This document shows positions 40,745 to 51,219 of a stretch of DNA of 64,000 nt, in pieces (position 1 is the first letter of the stretch; the number at the start of each line of letters is the position of its first letter). The stretch is from contig NC_088338.1 in assembly GCF_036884655.1 (NCBI RefSeq), positions 2,294,001-2,358,000 on the forward strand, in the 5' to 3' direction. The notes beneath the pieces were generated by a model. It saw only the letters and a program-made list of their open reading frames with translations. It was not told the DNA's origin and ran no database searches. This DNA is from Musa acuminata AAA Group. Its lineage: Eukaryota; Streptophyta; Magnoliopsida; Zingiberales; Musaceae. The position numbers and the translations under genes are program-made.

Positions 40745-41169
40745 TTCTTTGCGCTCTCTTCTCCGTTACCCACAACGACCAAACTACATCAAAACGTGGG
40801 ATGACGATCAAAACGGATACCCGTTTCACACTTCGATCCGACCCATTTCTCCGGTCGCGGATCCATACAACAGGGTTCAGCCGGCCGATTAGTAGCTTAT
40901 CGAACTCTTATACTTGATTAAACTGGATCCGATAAACGAGTGTACACGTGTAATCCTTGTAATGTCTTCTTCGCCAGCTTAAAGGAAATCGGATCGACAC
41001 GTGAAATCCGACAAGGATCCGAAAAAGAAATCACATGGGAGTATATGTGATATTTACGAAGACTATTAACATCGCCTTCATATCATTAAGCTATATATAT
41101 ATATATGGGTATAGTTTTGCGCGCAGTTGTAACGAGGTCTCAGGTTTTCACCTCCGGTCGAGTGAGGAG
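40745..41169. promoter_or_regulatory. Shared divergent promoter, DUF952 gene / GLB1
   Basis: 425 bases between two ATGs pointing outward. On the GLB1 side an alternating TATATATATATATA tract (41092-41106) lies 64-78 bases before the ATG and could serve as its TATA element. ACACGTG words occur at about 40945 and 40999. The DUF952 side shows no obvious TATA. Promoter sharing is inferred from spacing. Confidence 0.5.
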
Positions 41170-44100
41170 ATGATGGCGACGGCGCTCACTTCTCCGGCAA
41201 AATTGAGGGCTTTCGACCCCTTAAGACCTTTTCAGGTCGGCTTCTCCGTCCTGGTTCCCAACCCCAAGTATCCCATTTCATCTTCGAGAGCTTCTCCGAT
41301 CAACGGAAGGCTCGGAGGCGCGACGATTCGCTCGGTCCGCCCGGTGATTATAGCCCATTCCTCTCCAGGTACATCGCAAAGATGTGTTGTCGCTTGCGAC
41401 CATGACGAGATTTGCTGGTTACGATGAATTCTTCTTTGTCCCATCTGATTCTTGACTGCGTTTGAAGCAGAATATACTCCGGACGCTAAATTTTACAAGA
41501 TAGAAGCGATTATGAGGTAAGGTTTTGAGCTTTCTGTTCTCGATCAGGCGTGGAACTGTGTTTCATGGACTCGCTTTAAAAAAATTGTTCTTTGTGTGGT
41601 CAAACGGGAGTTCAGGTCATGGAGAGTTCCTCATGTTTCATCGGTAAGATAAAAGAGGAACTCTTGTATGGTTTTGATTGGTTTCAGAGAGCTAGGACTT
41701 AATTTTGTCATGACCTAGGGTTTGCTGCAAATGGGAATTCGGGGAGTTACAGTTTCTGACGTTCGAGGTTTTGGGGCACAAGGTGGCTCAACAGAGAGGC
41801 ATGGTGGTATGTTCCTGTTCAGTGCTGCGGTCTGGTTTATCGTTGGTTTGACATGACAGTCATTCTGTCAATTCAGCTTGTTGGTTTCGGTTGTTTTGAT
41901 CGAATATGTGCATTCTAGTATTCTTGTTTTGGTCATTTGCTTTGACTATGCAGTCGAAGGGTAGTTGCTCACCAGACATATTGCTAATATGTGCAAGACT
42001 AAAATTTCTTTTATTTCAACTCTGCTTACTGCTTGTATTTCTTTGTCCAGTCAAATAGATTCCTGACTGGTCTGGATCTCTGCTTTTGGATGTATTCTGT
42101 TATACTATCTTAATATCATACTTCTGTTTCACCAACTGATTGATTGGTACTTAAAGATGTACGAAATCTGGATCTTGTTGATGTCTAACTCCTAGTCTAC
42201 CAGAAATTTCAAGTAATAAAATCTCCTACTAAAGTACTTGGATGTGTATCTATCATTGGCTGAAAAGAAATTCTTGTATGTTATTCTTGTTATGCAACAT
42301 CTGGAATTAGTCTTTATGGTTCTTTTTAAACTACTATTGCAAAAGAACAATTGTTGTCACCCTGAAAATGATCTGCTTTCTTGCTGACAAAATGAGTCAA
42401 AGAGCCTGCTTAGTTAGCATATTTGAGTTAAACCAAGTCCATTAGTTAACTTAGTTTAATCAATAGTTACCTGATGGAGTTAAGACCAAATTTAGTGGAT
42501 GGACAAATGGTAATATTATGGAATGCCCAACAACATAGTGGTGGAACACATAGCAACATCATAGATAGTTCATCAAACATGGTGGAACACTTTCTTACAC
42601 GATAAGGTGAGATATGTCAGGATACCTCAGCACAGGAAATATTTTAGGAAATTATAGTGTCAATTTATTAAAAGGCCTCCTGGCTTTACGGCCTTTACCA
42701 ATAGGGATCCTGCATGTCCATAAGAATGCGACTCTTATCTTTGTATCACATTTTGTGGAATTTTACATAGTTTCTTTTCTGTTATAACAATAGCATAAAA
42801 GTAGAAGTTAGCCTTAGTCTTAGGCTCTTAGCCTTGGTATCATCCATAGTTTTCTAATCTGAGCCTCAGGCAAATAGAGTGAAGACTCATTGCTGGAGTT
42901 TCTTCCTCTTTGCTGGATTATTTGATAGCTCCACAATGATAGCTGTTCACTTGGCAAGCAATTAAAGAAGCTATAGTGATGGTTTGGTAGGCTGATTGGC
43001 ATTCCAACAAGCAAGAATGTGGTTATTGGAGTGAACAACAGAGGCACATTAAAAACAGGCAAAAGACTGATAAGTTAGATTCATCATTAGAAGAGGAATG
43101 AAGATAGAAATGGATGAATTGAATAGCCTTTCCTTGCTTACATATTCTCCATTTCCTTCTAACTCATAATTTATGCATAGGCTGTGTGGTTTCATTATCC
43201 ATCTGTTGTTCTCTCCGTTTTGTTCGGTAGCATCTCAGTGGCCTCAATCTATGCTGGAGGTCCATTTTAATTGATCCTGTATTTGGGTTTGCGCCAAATA
43301 GATGGGATCCACATGGAAATTTGATGGTAGTATTTCCTAGAAGTTTAAGCTATTAGGTTATAAGACAATACTTCTTTTCTAATATGATGCATATACTTTT
43401 TTTCTCTTATTGTCTTGTATATCCTTTTTTTTCTCTTATTGTTATAAGACAATACTTCTTTTTTCTCTCTTATTGTCTTGTATATTTTTTTTTAACAAGA
43501 TGGAGAGATCGATGAAGATACTATTCATAAAGTAAAAATACGATGATTAAAATAATGAGGGATATCAAGAGTCTTGTATGATTATCAGATACCTTCGAAA
43601 TTTAAAAAAAAATTATAAGCTAGTTGTGAGACCAACAATGTTTTATGGATCTAAGTGTTAAGCAGTTAAGAAACAATATATACAAAAAGTATGTGTTGTC
43701 AAGATGAGAATTTTGAGTTGGATATATAGAGTTACTAGGAAAGATAAATTTTATTTTTTTAATTCGTGAACAACTAAGTATCGTTTTGATGGAGGATAAG
43801 ATAAGAGAAAATCATTTAAGATGATATGAGCTTGTGCTTAGGAGACATCCAAATGTGGTGGTATTTAAGATGGTATGAGCATATGCTTAGGAGACATCCA
43901 GATGTGATAGTCAGAATAGGCGCAATGATTAATGTTAGTGATACGAGGAGAAGTAGAGGAAGACAAAAAAACATCGTAATAGAAACTATAAATAAATATT
44001 TAAGTACTCTAAACTTAACTAAACATATGATTTTTTATAAATCTCAATGGTGTCAAGAGATTCATATGGCCAATTCTAAATAGTTGGGACTTTCGGTTTT

Positions 44101-47100
44101 CCTGTTGTTGTCTTGTATATCCTTTTTTTCTAATTTTTTAATTAAAATTCTGAAATTGGATCAAAACTGTGAAGCTAACACCAACTGCTGCAACTGATAT
44201 TCTTCGCTCACAACTGGAAAAGAAACCCAAATAAATTTTGTGGCCTTGCAAACAGGCACAGTCTTAGAAGCATATGGTTGGTTCCATTCATGACAAGATT
44301 GAGCTTCTACCTCATGAATTTCAGCAGCATTAAATGAAATATTGACATATTATTGATAAATTATAATCATCAAGTATAAGCTGTAGGATTTTTAATTCTT
44401 TTATATTGAGGCAAACAGGGGTTTCACATTCTATCCTGTCCCTTCCTTTAATCTAATATTTATTATACTTCACAATCTTGCAAGCAGCCTAGATATAGAA
44501 CAACATGTAGCATATCAGTATGTGATAAAGATTAAAAAACCTCATTCATGTTCTTAATGAACATCATGAGGATTTATGAAAAAAGAAGGTGAATTGGAAT
44601 GCAACAAAGTTATTTAATATGATTTCCTAAAGTTCAATGTTGTTTAGTGTAAAGATCGGTAGTCCTGTAAGAGCTGCTGTTTGTTGTCTGCTTGTTTTAT
44701 TATCGAGCTTTAGAAAGAGCTATCTATTGTGTGTAATATATGTAATTCTTGAATCTTCTGTTGATTTGGTTATGGATTATTTAACATGAAGCAAGAATTG
44801 AATTCTTTCTAAAAACTTTGCTTATATATGCTATTGTACTTACTGGGAAAGCTTAATATTTAAGCATGTGCCTGTTCCTGGTAATAAATTTGTTGCTCTG
44901 AATTTTCAGGTTCTGAGTTTTCAGAAAACAGCTTCATAGCTAAAGTTAAAATGGAGATAGTGGTGTGCAAAGATCAGGTAGATAAGTAGGTTAGACATGT
45001 ATCCTTTTTTGTTGTTGATTATGAGATCAAGATGAAATATGATGACACTTATGATAATTTTCCATATCTAGGGTGCTACATCTTATAATCTGTAGCCATG
45101 AGTAGATATGATCACTTTCTGACTGCAATTTATGCAGTACATATAAAAAGGATGAGAAAAACAACAACTATGGAACTATTATGCATGTATCTTTACAATG
45201 AAAATGACATGCTTTTATTGGCTGAAATGCCTTGAACACTTGGGTTAACATGAGAATAATGAGTTTTCAATTTTTGTGGTTGATGCCATAGAGATTTAGT
45301 TGAACTACATGATAATAATGTGATTTCAGAACTTGGTGATGTTTGGAACATAAATTCGGTTGAACCTGCCTGTGTCAAACCATAACTGCATAGTAGTTGG
45401 TAGAAGATTTAAAATTATTCTTGTTCTCTAATGGAGAGATGTTTAAAATCATTTAGATATTTTTTTTATCATGCGACCTCTTCTATATTTCGTATTTAAT
45501 GATGTTATTTATTCCAATTAATTACTATTGCTCTTTATAATATGGTGATGGCATAGGTTGAAGCTGTACTTGAGAAAATAATTGAAGAAACAAGAACAGG
45601 AGAAATTGGTGATGGCAAGATTTTCTGTAAGATTAATTTCTCTGTTGTAGTTTAATTCTGATAATCGTGGGTTTCTTTATCTTATATATGATATACAATC
45701 CTTTGAGTTATTATATATGAGGGAAATTAGGGTCCACTATGGTTAAGTGTGCTAATTTCATGTTGTGAATTGATTTGTGACTGGCTGGCACATCACACAT
45801 CCAGGGTGGGATCAGGAGTGGTATGCTTCCGGATTTGTGGTGACTCATGTTAAGTTGTTCACCGAGTCATGTTGTGCAGCAGTTCTTTTTTGCAAAACTA
45901 CCTGGATAATTCTCATCATCTGCTAGTAGTTCCTTAGTTATCTCAGCCCCCAGGGATAGATGAAGTACTTGGTTGTTAGGATTCTTTTTCAGTGAGCACT
46001 ATAGATGCTTCAGATATGGAATCAGTGGAGAATGTAGTTATGTAGTTTTTATCGGAAGTTTTAAATAATCTTCATGAACTAGCACCATTTAGATCTGTCT
46101 ACTTCATTTATTTTTGCTATAGACAATTTGCTACTTCAACTACTTAACATAAAGTTGAAGTAGCAAATTGTCTACTTGCTTGTACAGAAAACTTGCTTTA
46201 TTGAAATTGAGTTGCCTCATGTAAAAGAACTTTATGTAATCTTCTTGAAACATGGGAAGTGAAATTGAGTTTCCTTAACTTCTGTTACTTCAACTGCCTT
46301 GCAAATCTTCTTGCTTATACAAAAAACTTACTTTATTGAAATTGAGTTGCCTCATGTATTCTGGATGCCAAAAGTTGTTTTTTCCTTAACTTGGTCTTAA
46401 TAATGCTCATGTTTCAATTCTAGTCCATATACTGTGTGAATAGACCTTCTTTGTGCTGAGTTCCTTTCATAATTGTTTTCTTCTAACTCATAAGAAAATG
46501 ATTTTAAATTTCAAGCTGGATCTGTTCTTAGATTGTTCAGTTTGCATTGTTGTTAAGGCATGTATACTATGATTGTCTATTTGACACATCATATCTATTC
46601 ATTACTGCAAACAGGTAAGTATTGACATAACTTTTAAAGGACATGAAACTTGGAACCCGGAATTTATAAGTTTTAAAAGAAACCAACATTTTTCTATTAT
46701 TCTTTGGTGATTTAATTGGAGATTTATTTAATGCTGATTTAGATTTAACTTAAAATTTTCAGAAAATTCATATGGGAAGGGTTCTTAGCTAGATGTTGTG
46801 ACTTGTAACTTCAAAAGTGACCATTCATAATAAATTTTAGTATGTCATTATGTAACAGAAATGATTTTTCAGCGACTTGTTATGACACATAATTATACTG
46901 GAATTTGTTGTATCACCATGAAATTTAACTTGCCGAATTTGCATAGACCTTCTCAGCAAATTAAAGATAACTTAAAGTTGATAACTTCAGGATGAAATCT
47001 GAACATTGTGCATTGCATCTGTTTGAACTTTGATTTCTTTAATCTGTGAAATTTAATCTCATTGTCAGTGTCATTATTTATAAGATTGGTTTTCAATAGT

Positions 47101-47527
47101 TACAATTTGAATTTTTTCTCCAGTAAAAACTTCTGATGAGATTTCATCTTTTTCAGTGGTACCTGTTGCGGACATAATAAGGATTCGTACTGGTAGGACA
47201 TGCAAAAAGCATTGCTCTACTTTTTTTACGTGCTACTCATTTATTTTCGAGTTAATGCAGCTCAAATTTGGCCTTTGTAAAGGAAAAAAATCACCCAAGG
47301 GATGCTCATAGCTTATCTTACCTCTTCTTCATGCGTATTTTTATGTTTTCTGACTGATTATTTAACTTCTCATTATCAAAAATGTCATAAAATGCTTATC
47401 CCATTCAATCTAAATTACTAATACATAAAGTTAATATTCTCTCCTATTTGGTCTCTAATCGTCAGGTGAGCGTGGAGAGAAGGCTGAAAGAATGGATGGT
47501 GGACTAGTAGACATGATACCTACTTGA
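41170..47527 (+). CDS. GLB1: Plastid PII nitrogen-regulatory protein (GLB1)
   Basis: PII senses ATP/ADP and 2-oxoglutarate and, in plants, regulates N-acetylglutamate kinase (arginine synthesis) and acetyl-CoA carboxylase in the plastid. Eight exons: 41170-41368, 41471-41516, 41616-41643, 41719-41806, 44910-44977, 45557-45626, 47157-47192 and 47466-47527. They total 597 bases, 198 residues, with all junctions GT/AG. Residues 1 to about 62 are Ser/Arg-rich and look like a transit peptide. The PII core follows: KFYKIEAIMRSWRVPHVS, GIRGVTVSDVRGFGAQGG (98-114), the T-loop to about 125, EIVVCKDQVEAVLEKIIEE, and the signature TGEIGDGKIF (157-166). The end is IRIRTGERGEKAERMDGG, then LVDMIPT. The first of two adjacent ATGs is taken as start. 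Intron 4 is 3.1 kb and carries an RTE-type LINE remnant. Confidence 0.96.
43486..44120 (+). mobile_element. Decayed RTE-type LINE 3' end in GLB1 intron 4
   Basis: Plus-strand frames give RPTMFYGSKC, then MRILSWIYRVTRK, LRWYEHMLRRHPDV and RRSRGRQKNIVIETINKYL. This is the conserved end of plant RTE-like reverse transcriptase ORFs, with stops and shifts. The tail, CCAATTCTAAATAGTTGGGA, is followed by TGTTGTTGT, typical of this family's 3' terminus. TTGTCTTGTATAT occurs on both sides (43473-43485 and 44108-44120) and is a candidate target duplication. The same word also occurs at 43410 in a local duplication. The left boundary is uncertain. Confidence 0.75.
46121..46173. repeat. Perfect 20-bp inverted repeat (hairpin) in GLB1 intron 6
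   Basis: AGACAATTTGCTACTTCAAC at 46121-46140 is exactly complementary to 46154-46173, with a 13-base loop. One extra pair on each side extends the stem to 22 bp. Confidence 0.9.
46175..46358 (+). repeat. 49-bp direct repeat pair in GLB1 intron 6
   Basis: Copies at 46175-46223 and 46310-46358 share TTTATTGAAATTGAGTTGCC and CTCATGTA exactly and differ at three or four bases upstream. The intervening DNA includes a partial further copy of GAAATTGAGTT at about 46261. Confidence 0.85.
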
Positions 47528-48513
47528 CAATTTTATGTTATTGAAAGATTATGAAGGAATGGTAAGATAACAAGTCAGAGCATGATTTTTCTGTTATGAT
47601 TTTTGTCATCATTCATTAATTTTCAATATTAAATGAATAGGAAAATATAAAAATTGTAAAAAAAGAGGAAAATTTCATGCATCTGCTTTTGAGATTTATG
47701 TTGTATCATAGGATCATATCTTGAACCTTCAGGGATTGCCATTTGTTGTAGTAAAATGTATTTGGCAGGTTATGCACTTTGATCGAGGAGCCAATTCATC
47801 AGATGCTGAAGATACAAGGCTGCAATTGCATTTTTGCTACTTTGCAGTGAGCTCAACATGGACATCAGTTTTCTTTGAGTTCATCTTTTCCCTTTAAACT
47901 AGTGCCACTTGGAATTAATTAGATATGCATTTGTTTATGCTTTCTGAAAGTAACATGCTTGATTAATGGAGAGCTTATTACCATGCATGTTTAAGACAAA
48001 AGGGGACCAAATTATATCTTCAAGATGAGTATGCAAGGGATGGTATATCTGTTATATCAACATATTTGTTATATCCATGCAATAAAATGTCATGTTCCTT
48101 TCATGTTTTGTTATATCAACATATTTGTTGTGTGTGGGGATACATGTCATGTATCCATATCCAGTTATAATAGCTTCCATGAATGGTTACTTGGAAGAAT
48201 GTAATGGTGCCAATTAGGTAATTGGAATCTAATTTGGTGTTAGTTTGGCCCAAAAAACAATGAGAAATTTTGATGATTTAATGTTGAGAAACACAATTTT
48301 TAATATGTTTTTGTAATTATTCAACTTGGTCATTCTCTCTCTGCCAAGGCTTAGCCTCAGGAAATCATTAGTATTAGATTAATTGGAATTATATTCAATT
48401 AAAACTTTTTGCATCTTATATGTGCATGTGGTCTACTGATCCACAAGCATCAGCTTACTGATCATCCAATAACAGTCACCAACAAAAACTTGGGATAGGG
48501 AGATATTATAAAC

Positions 48514-48550
<37 letters not shown>

Positions 48551-48632
48551 GATTTATGATGCATTTATTCCAGTAGAACGATTCAGTAGGAAAGCAGACA
48601 AAACATCGGACAGAAGTTAGCCACAACCACAG
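47528..48632. other. Convergent 3' region of GLB1 and the exonuclease gene
   Basis: Probably two 3'UTRs and spacer. The GLB1 3'UTR may contain an intron (GTAAGA near 47561, TTGGCAG near 47769). A (GA)n run lies at 48515-48547. No gene seen. Confidence 0.45.
48515..48547. repeat. (GA)n microsatellite
   Basis: About 16 GA units, 86 bases beyond the exonuclease stop codon. Confidence 0.9.
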
Positions 48633-49205
48633 CTAGTTGGCCAACAGCTTCTCACCAATGAGATAGGAAACATAAGCATCAGTAGCAGCATAAACAATCT
48701 GATCATGGCTCAGATGCTTTGCAGTCCAGTCACTGCAAGTCACACTTGCAGGCTTATCGATAGATATCTCCACAACAGAACGAGAGAGATCCACCAGACT
48801 TTGTCCGGCATTCGGACCATACTTCTTTGCAGCAAGAGGAGCAAGCTCCACCACGTTATGAACTCCCCAGCCGTAGTCCTCCCTAAGCTTCTGAGCATCT
48901 GAGGTGATGCCAACTCCAACGAAATCCACTGTTGGGTCTGCAAGGAAGCCCGCCAACGATACTGGAACGTAGTCCAAGTGATGCAGCTGAACGATGAGAC
49001 ACTGAGTGCCACTGCAGAGCTGGAGCAGTGCGGCCTTGCCATTACGGTCGGAAGAGAGCCACTCGACGTCAAAGCCTACGACAAGCTTAGAGTAGCCGCT
49101 GGCAGACCTCAGAGTAGGTAATTGAGCTAGCACAGTGGAAGCCACGCATGTGACGGTGACCGTCACATAGGAACCAGCAATGTGAGCTCGCACTGTGGAG
49201 GTCAT
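48633..49205 (-). CDS. WRN-like 3'-5' exonuclease domain protein
   Basis: Single exon, 190 residues from MTSTVRAHIAGSYVTVTV. It is a DEDDy-type exonuclease, related to the nuclease half of Werner helicase, and degrades DNA or RNA from the 3' end. Exo I is VVGFDVEW (Asp and Glu metal ligands). Exo II lies in FVGVGITSDAQKLREDYG. Exo III is the Tyr-x3-Asp in IVYAATDAYVSYLIGEKL. The fold is essentially complete, with no helicase domain, as in small plant WEX-like proteins. An upstream in-frame ATG at 49280 would add 25 residues, mostly a Leu run encoded by a (GAA)n repeat. The TATA-like box at 49296-49303 puts transcription start below that ATG, so I chose 49205. Such genes often occur as intronless, recently duplicated copies. 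Confidence 0.9.
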   Translation of the reverse strand: MTSTVRAHIAGSYVTVTVTCVASTVLAQLPTLRSASGYSKLVVGFDVEWLSSDRNGKAALLQLCSGTQCLIVQLHHLDYVPVSLAGFLADPTVDFVGVGITSDAQKLREDYGWGVHNVVELAPLAAKKYGPNAGQSLVDLSRSVVEISIDKPASVTCSDWTAKHLSHDQIVYAATDAYVSYLIGEKLLAN

Positions 49206-49220
49206 GATACGATAGCCTTG

Positions 49221-49257
49221 GAGAAGAAGAAGAAGAAGAAGAAGAAGAAGAAGAAGA
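49221..49257. repeat. (GAA)n microsatellite in the exonuclease 5' leader
   Basis: About 12 trinucleotide units directly upstream of the chosen start. Read on the minus strand it is a CTT tract, which would encode poly-Leu if translation began at 49280. Confidence 0.9.
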
Positions 49258-49295
49258 CAACTTTTGATCGATGACAACATGAAAGATTCGGGGGG

Positions 49296-49303
49296 TACTT
49301 ATA
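49296..49303 (-). promoter_or_regulatory. Exonuclease TATA-like box
   Basis: The minus strand reads TATAAGTA, 91-98 bases upstream of the ATG at 49205 and only 16-23 bases upstream of the alternative ATG at 49280. Confidence 0.5.
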
Positions 49304-49603
49304 GGGAGCCCATCCATGTCGTTTCCAAGGTGGAGGAGTGGAATGACGAGATTTGGAAGAAGCCGACGAGTCGTGTTAACTGGAGGATAGACATTACGGT
49401 GGCTTGGGAACTCTACGCACCATGAATGCAACCTGAATGATCCTGTCGATAAAGCTCATGACATTGCAGGGTATGAACATTGGAAAGCAGATGAAACCGT
49501 GATAACGCAGTGGAAACTGTAATGACCCATCTATTATAATGAAATTATATATCTTAATTGTATAATCACCATAGCTAATATTTATCGATCTTATTAACTA
49601 TTT

Positions 49604-50728
49604 GGGTTAATTACCTTTTACCTATTATACCCGGATCTTATTAGTATTGTGGTTCATGTACTTAAAAATTTATATTGGGAAGAGTTACTATGGTTGAAGA
49701 CCACTCGATCGAAGAAAAGGTGACGATGAGACTCTCATGAAGACGGGGAGACCGTCGAGATGCTCAGGGCATCGTTGTTGTCCCGCTTGGCTCTTGGCAT
49801 AGCGAGAGAGATCATAGTCGAGATGCTTAAGGAGTGATTGTCGTCTTGCTTGATTCCTGGTGTAGCGAGAGCGACCATTGCTGGGATGCTTAAGGCATGG
49901 TTGTCATCGTCGTTGCCACCAAGGTTATCCTCCTTGCAGTCGGCAACCCAACACACCGATTTGACAGCCAAGTAGAAAGGACGAGGCCCAGCGCTTGTTG
50001 ACGAAAGGGGGAGAGCTTCTATAGTGATTTGATGCTATGCATCCACTTCCACAATAGCATGAGCTGGGCCACCTAGAAGAGGATGAAGGTGGCGAGCTTC
50101 AATTGCGAGATGGTGAGCTATGGGAGCGACATCACGTAAGGGGTCAATTGGAGGGAAGTCGAGAGAAGGAGGATGCCTTGGTCATCGATCCAAGTCTCGC
50201 TGTCGAAACCAACCGTAGGCAACGAGTGTGAGAACAAGGACGATGTGGGTGAGGTGGCATGGGCGAGGATCGAGAATGGGATGCCATGGTAGATGCTGAG
50301 TTGCCTCGCTACGAGGAGGGGGCTGCACTGACCCTAAGCATCCCGATGACGTAACAAGACGCGAACCAAGAGGCAAGGCAACTAGGCCTCCCCCTCTTTA
50401 TGAGAGCCTTCGCCTTCTCGATCTCACCGACACCTCCATGGAGGTTATCTTTGACTATGCGGTCTCCAACCCTATCCAACTTCTCTTCGTGACCGACAAC
50501 ACACTCACCAAGTTGCTCACCGTAAAAAATAAAAAAAATAATTTTATCTTTTTATCTATGAAAAAAAATAATTGACGAAAAAAAACATGCTGTATTTTTC
50601 ATCAATATAACTGACGACGTTATAAGATAAATAAGATTATTTATTTCACTTTTAAAATTATAAAAATCTCAATATAATTTTTTTAAACACAAAAACCACA
50701 ATCTAAGTACATGAACTGCAATTAACCC
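49604..50728. mobile_element. 1.1-kb foldback element with GC-rich core
   Basis: The left arm begins GGGTTAATTAC and contains ATTGTGGTTCATGTACTTAA and TTTATATTGGGA. The right arm (50650-50728), as reverse complement, begins GGGTTAATTGCAGTTCATGT and contains ATTGTGGTTTTTGTG and AAAAAAATTATATTGAG. The core (about 49700-50520) is GC-rich in an AT-rich neighbourhood and has a 60-63 bp tandem repeat plus open frames on both strands. No domain was recognised. The arms share words with the element at 15259-15899. Confidence 0.65.
49751..49915. repeat. 60-63 bp tandem repeat in the foldback core
   Basis: Units start near 49751, 49811 and 49874 (partial). Each contains a GAGATGCT/GGGATGCT word, a TTGTTGTC/TTGTCGTC/TTGTCATC word and a TAGCGAGAG end. 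On the minus strand they keep frame and encode a repeated LSIS/P-M-LA-P pattern. Confidence 0.75.
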
Positions 50729-51219
50729 TCACACATAATGGTAATCGTGTCATTCACAATTTTCACTTGGTCGAATCTTATTAAAACAAAAAAAAAGACC
50801 CCGTCAAAAGTTAATTGCTACTTTTATACTCTTGTAGTATTAATATGCCACGGTTCAAAACATGCAACAACGACGATACGTCTGATTCTATATGAGGAAA
50901 CTCCAATATCACTAATGCTTTCAAAGATTTGTAGGAACGAGCCAGAGAATTTTGTACCACCCATAAAGCACGGAATGCAATCACAGAGCAGGCACTTTCA
51001 AATGTCAGGATAATGTTTCAACTGATGTAGTATTGGGTCTGCACATTACCAGCACATGCAGAAAGAAATGCAGTATATGGCTGAAAAATTAATCTTGATA
51101 ATTGCAGAAGCAAGTACATTTAAACGCATTAGGTATCAATTAATCATGCCATCGCATGACCAGATTAACAATTTACAGCACGATGTTTACCGTTACATTG
51201 GAAAATTTTAAACAAAAGC

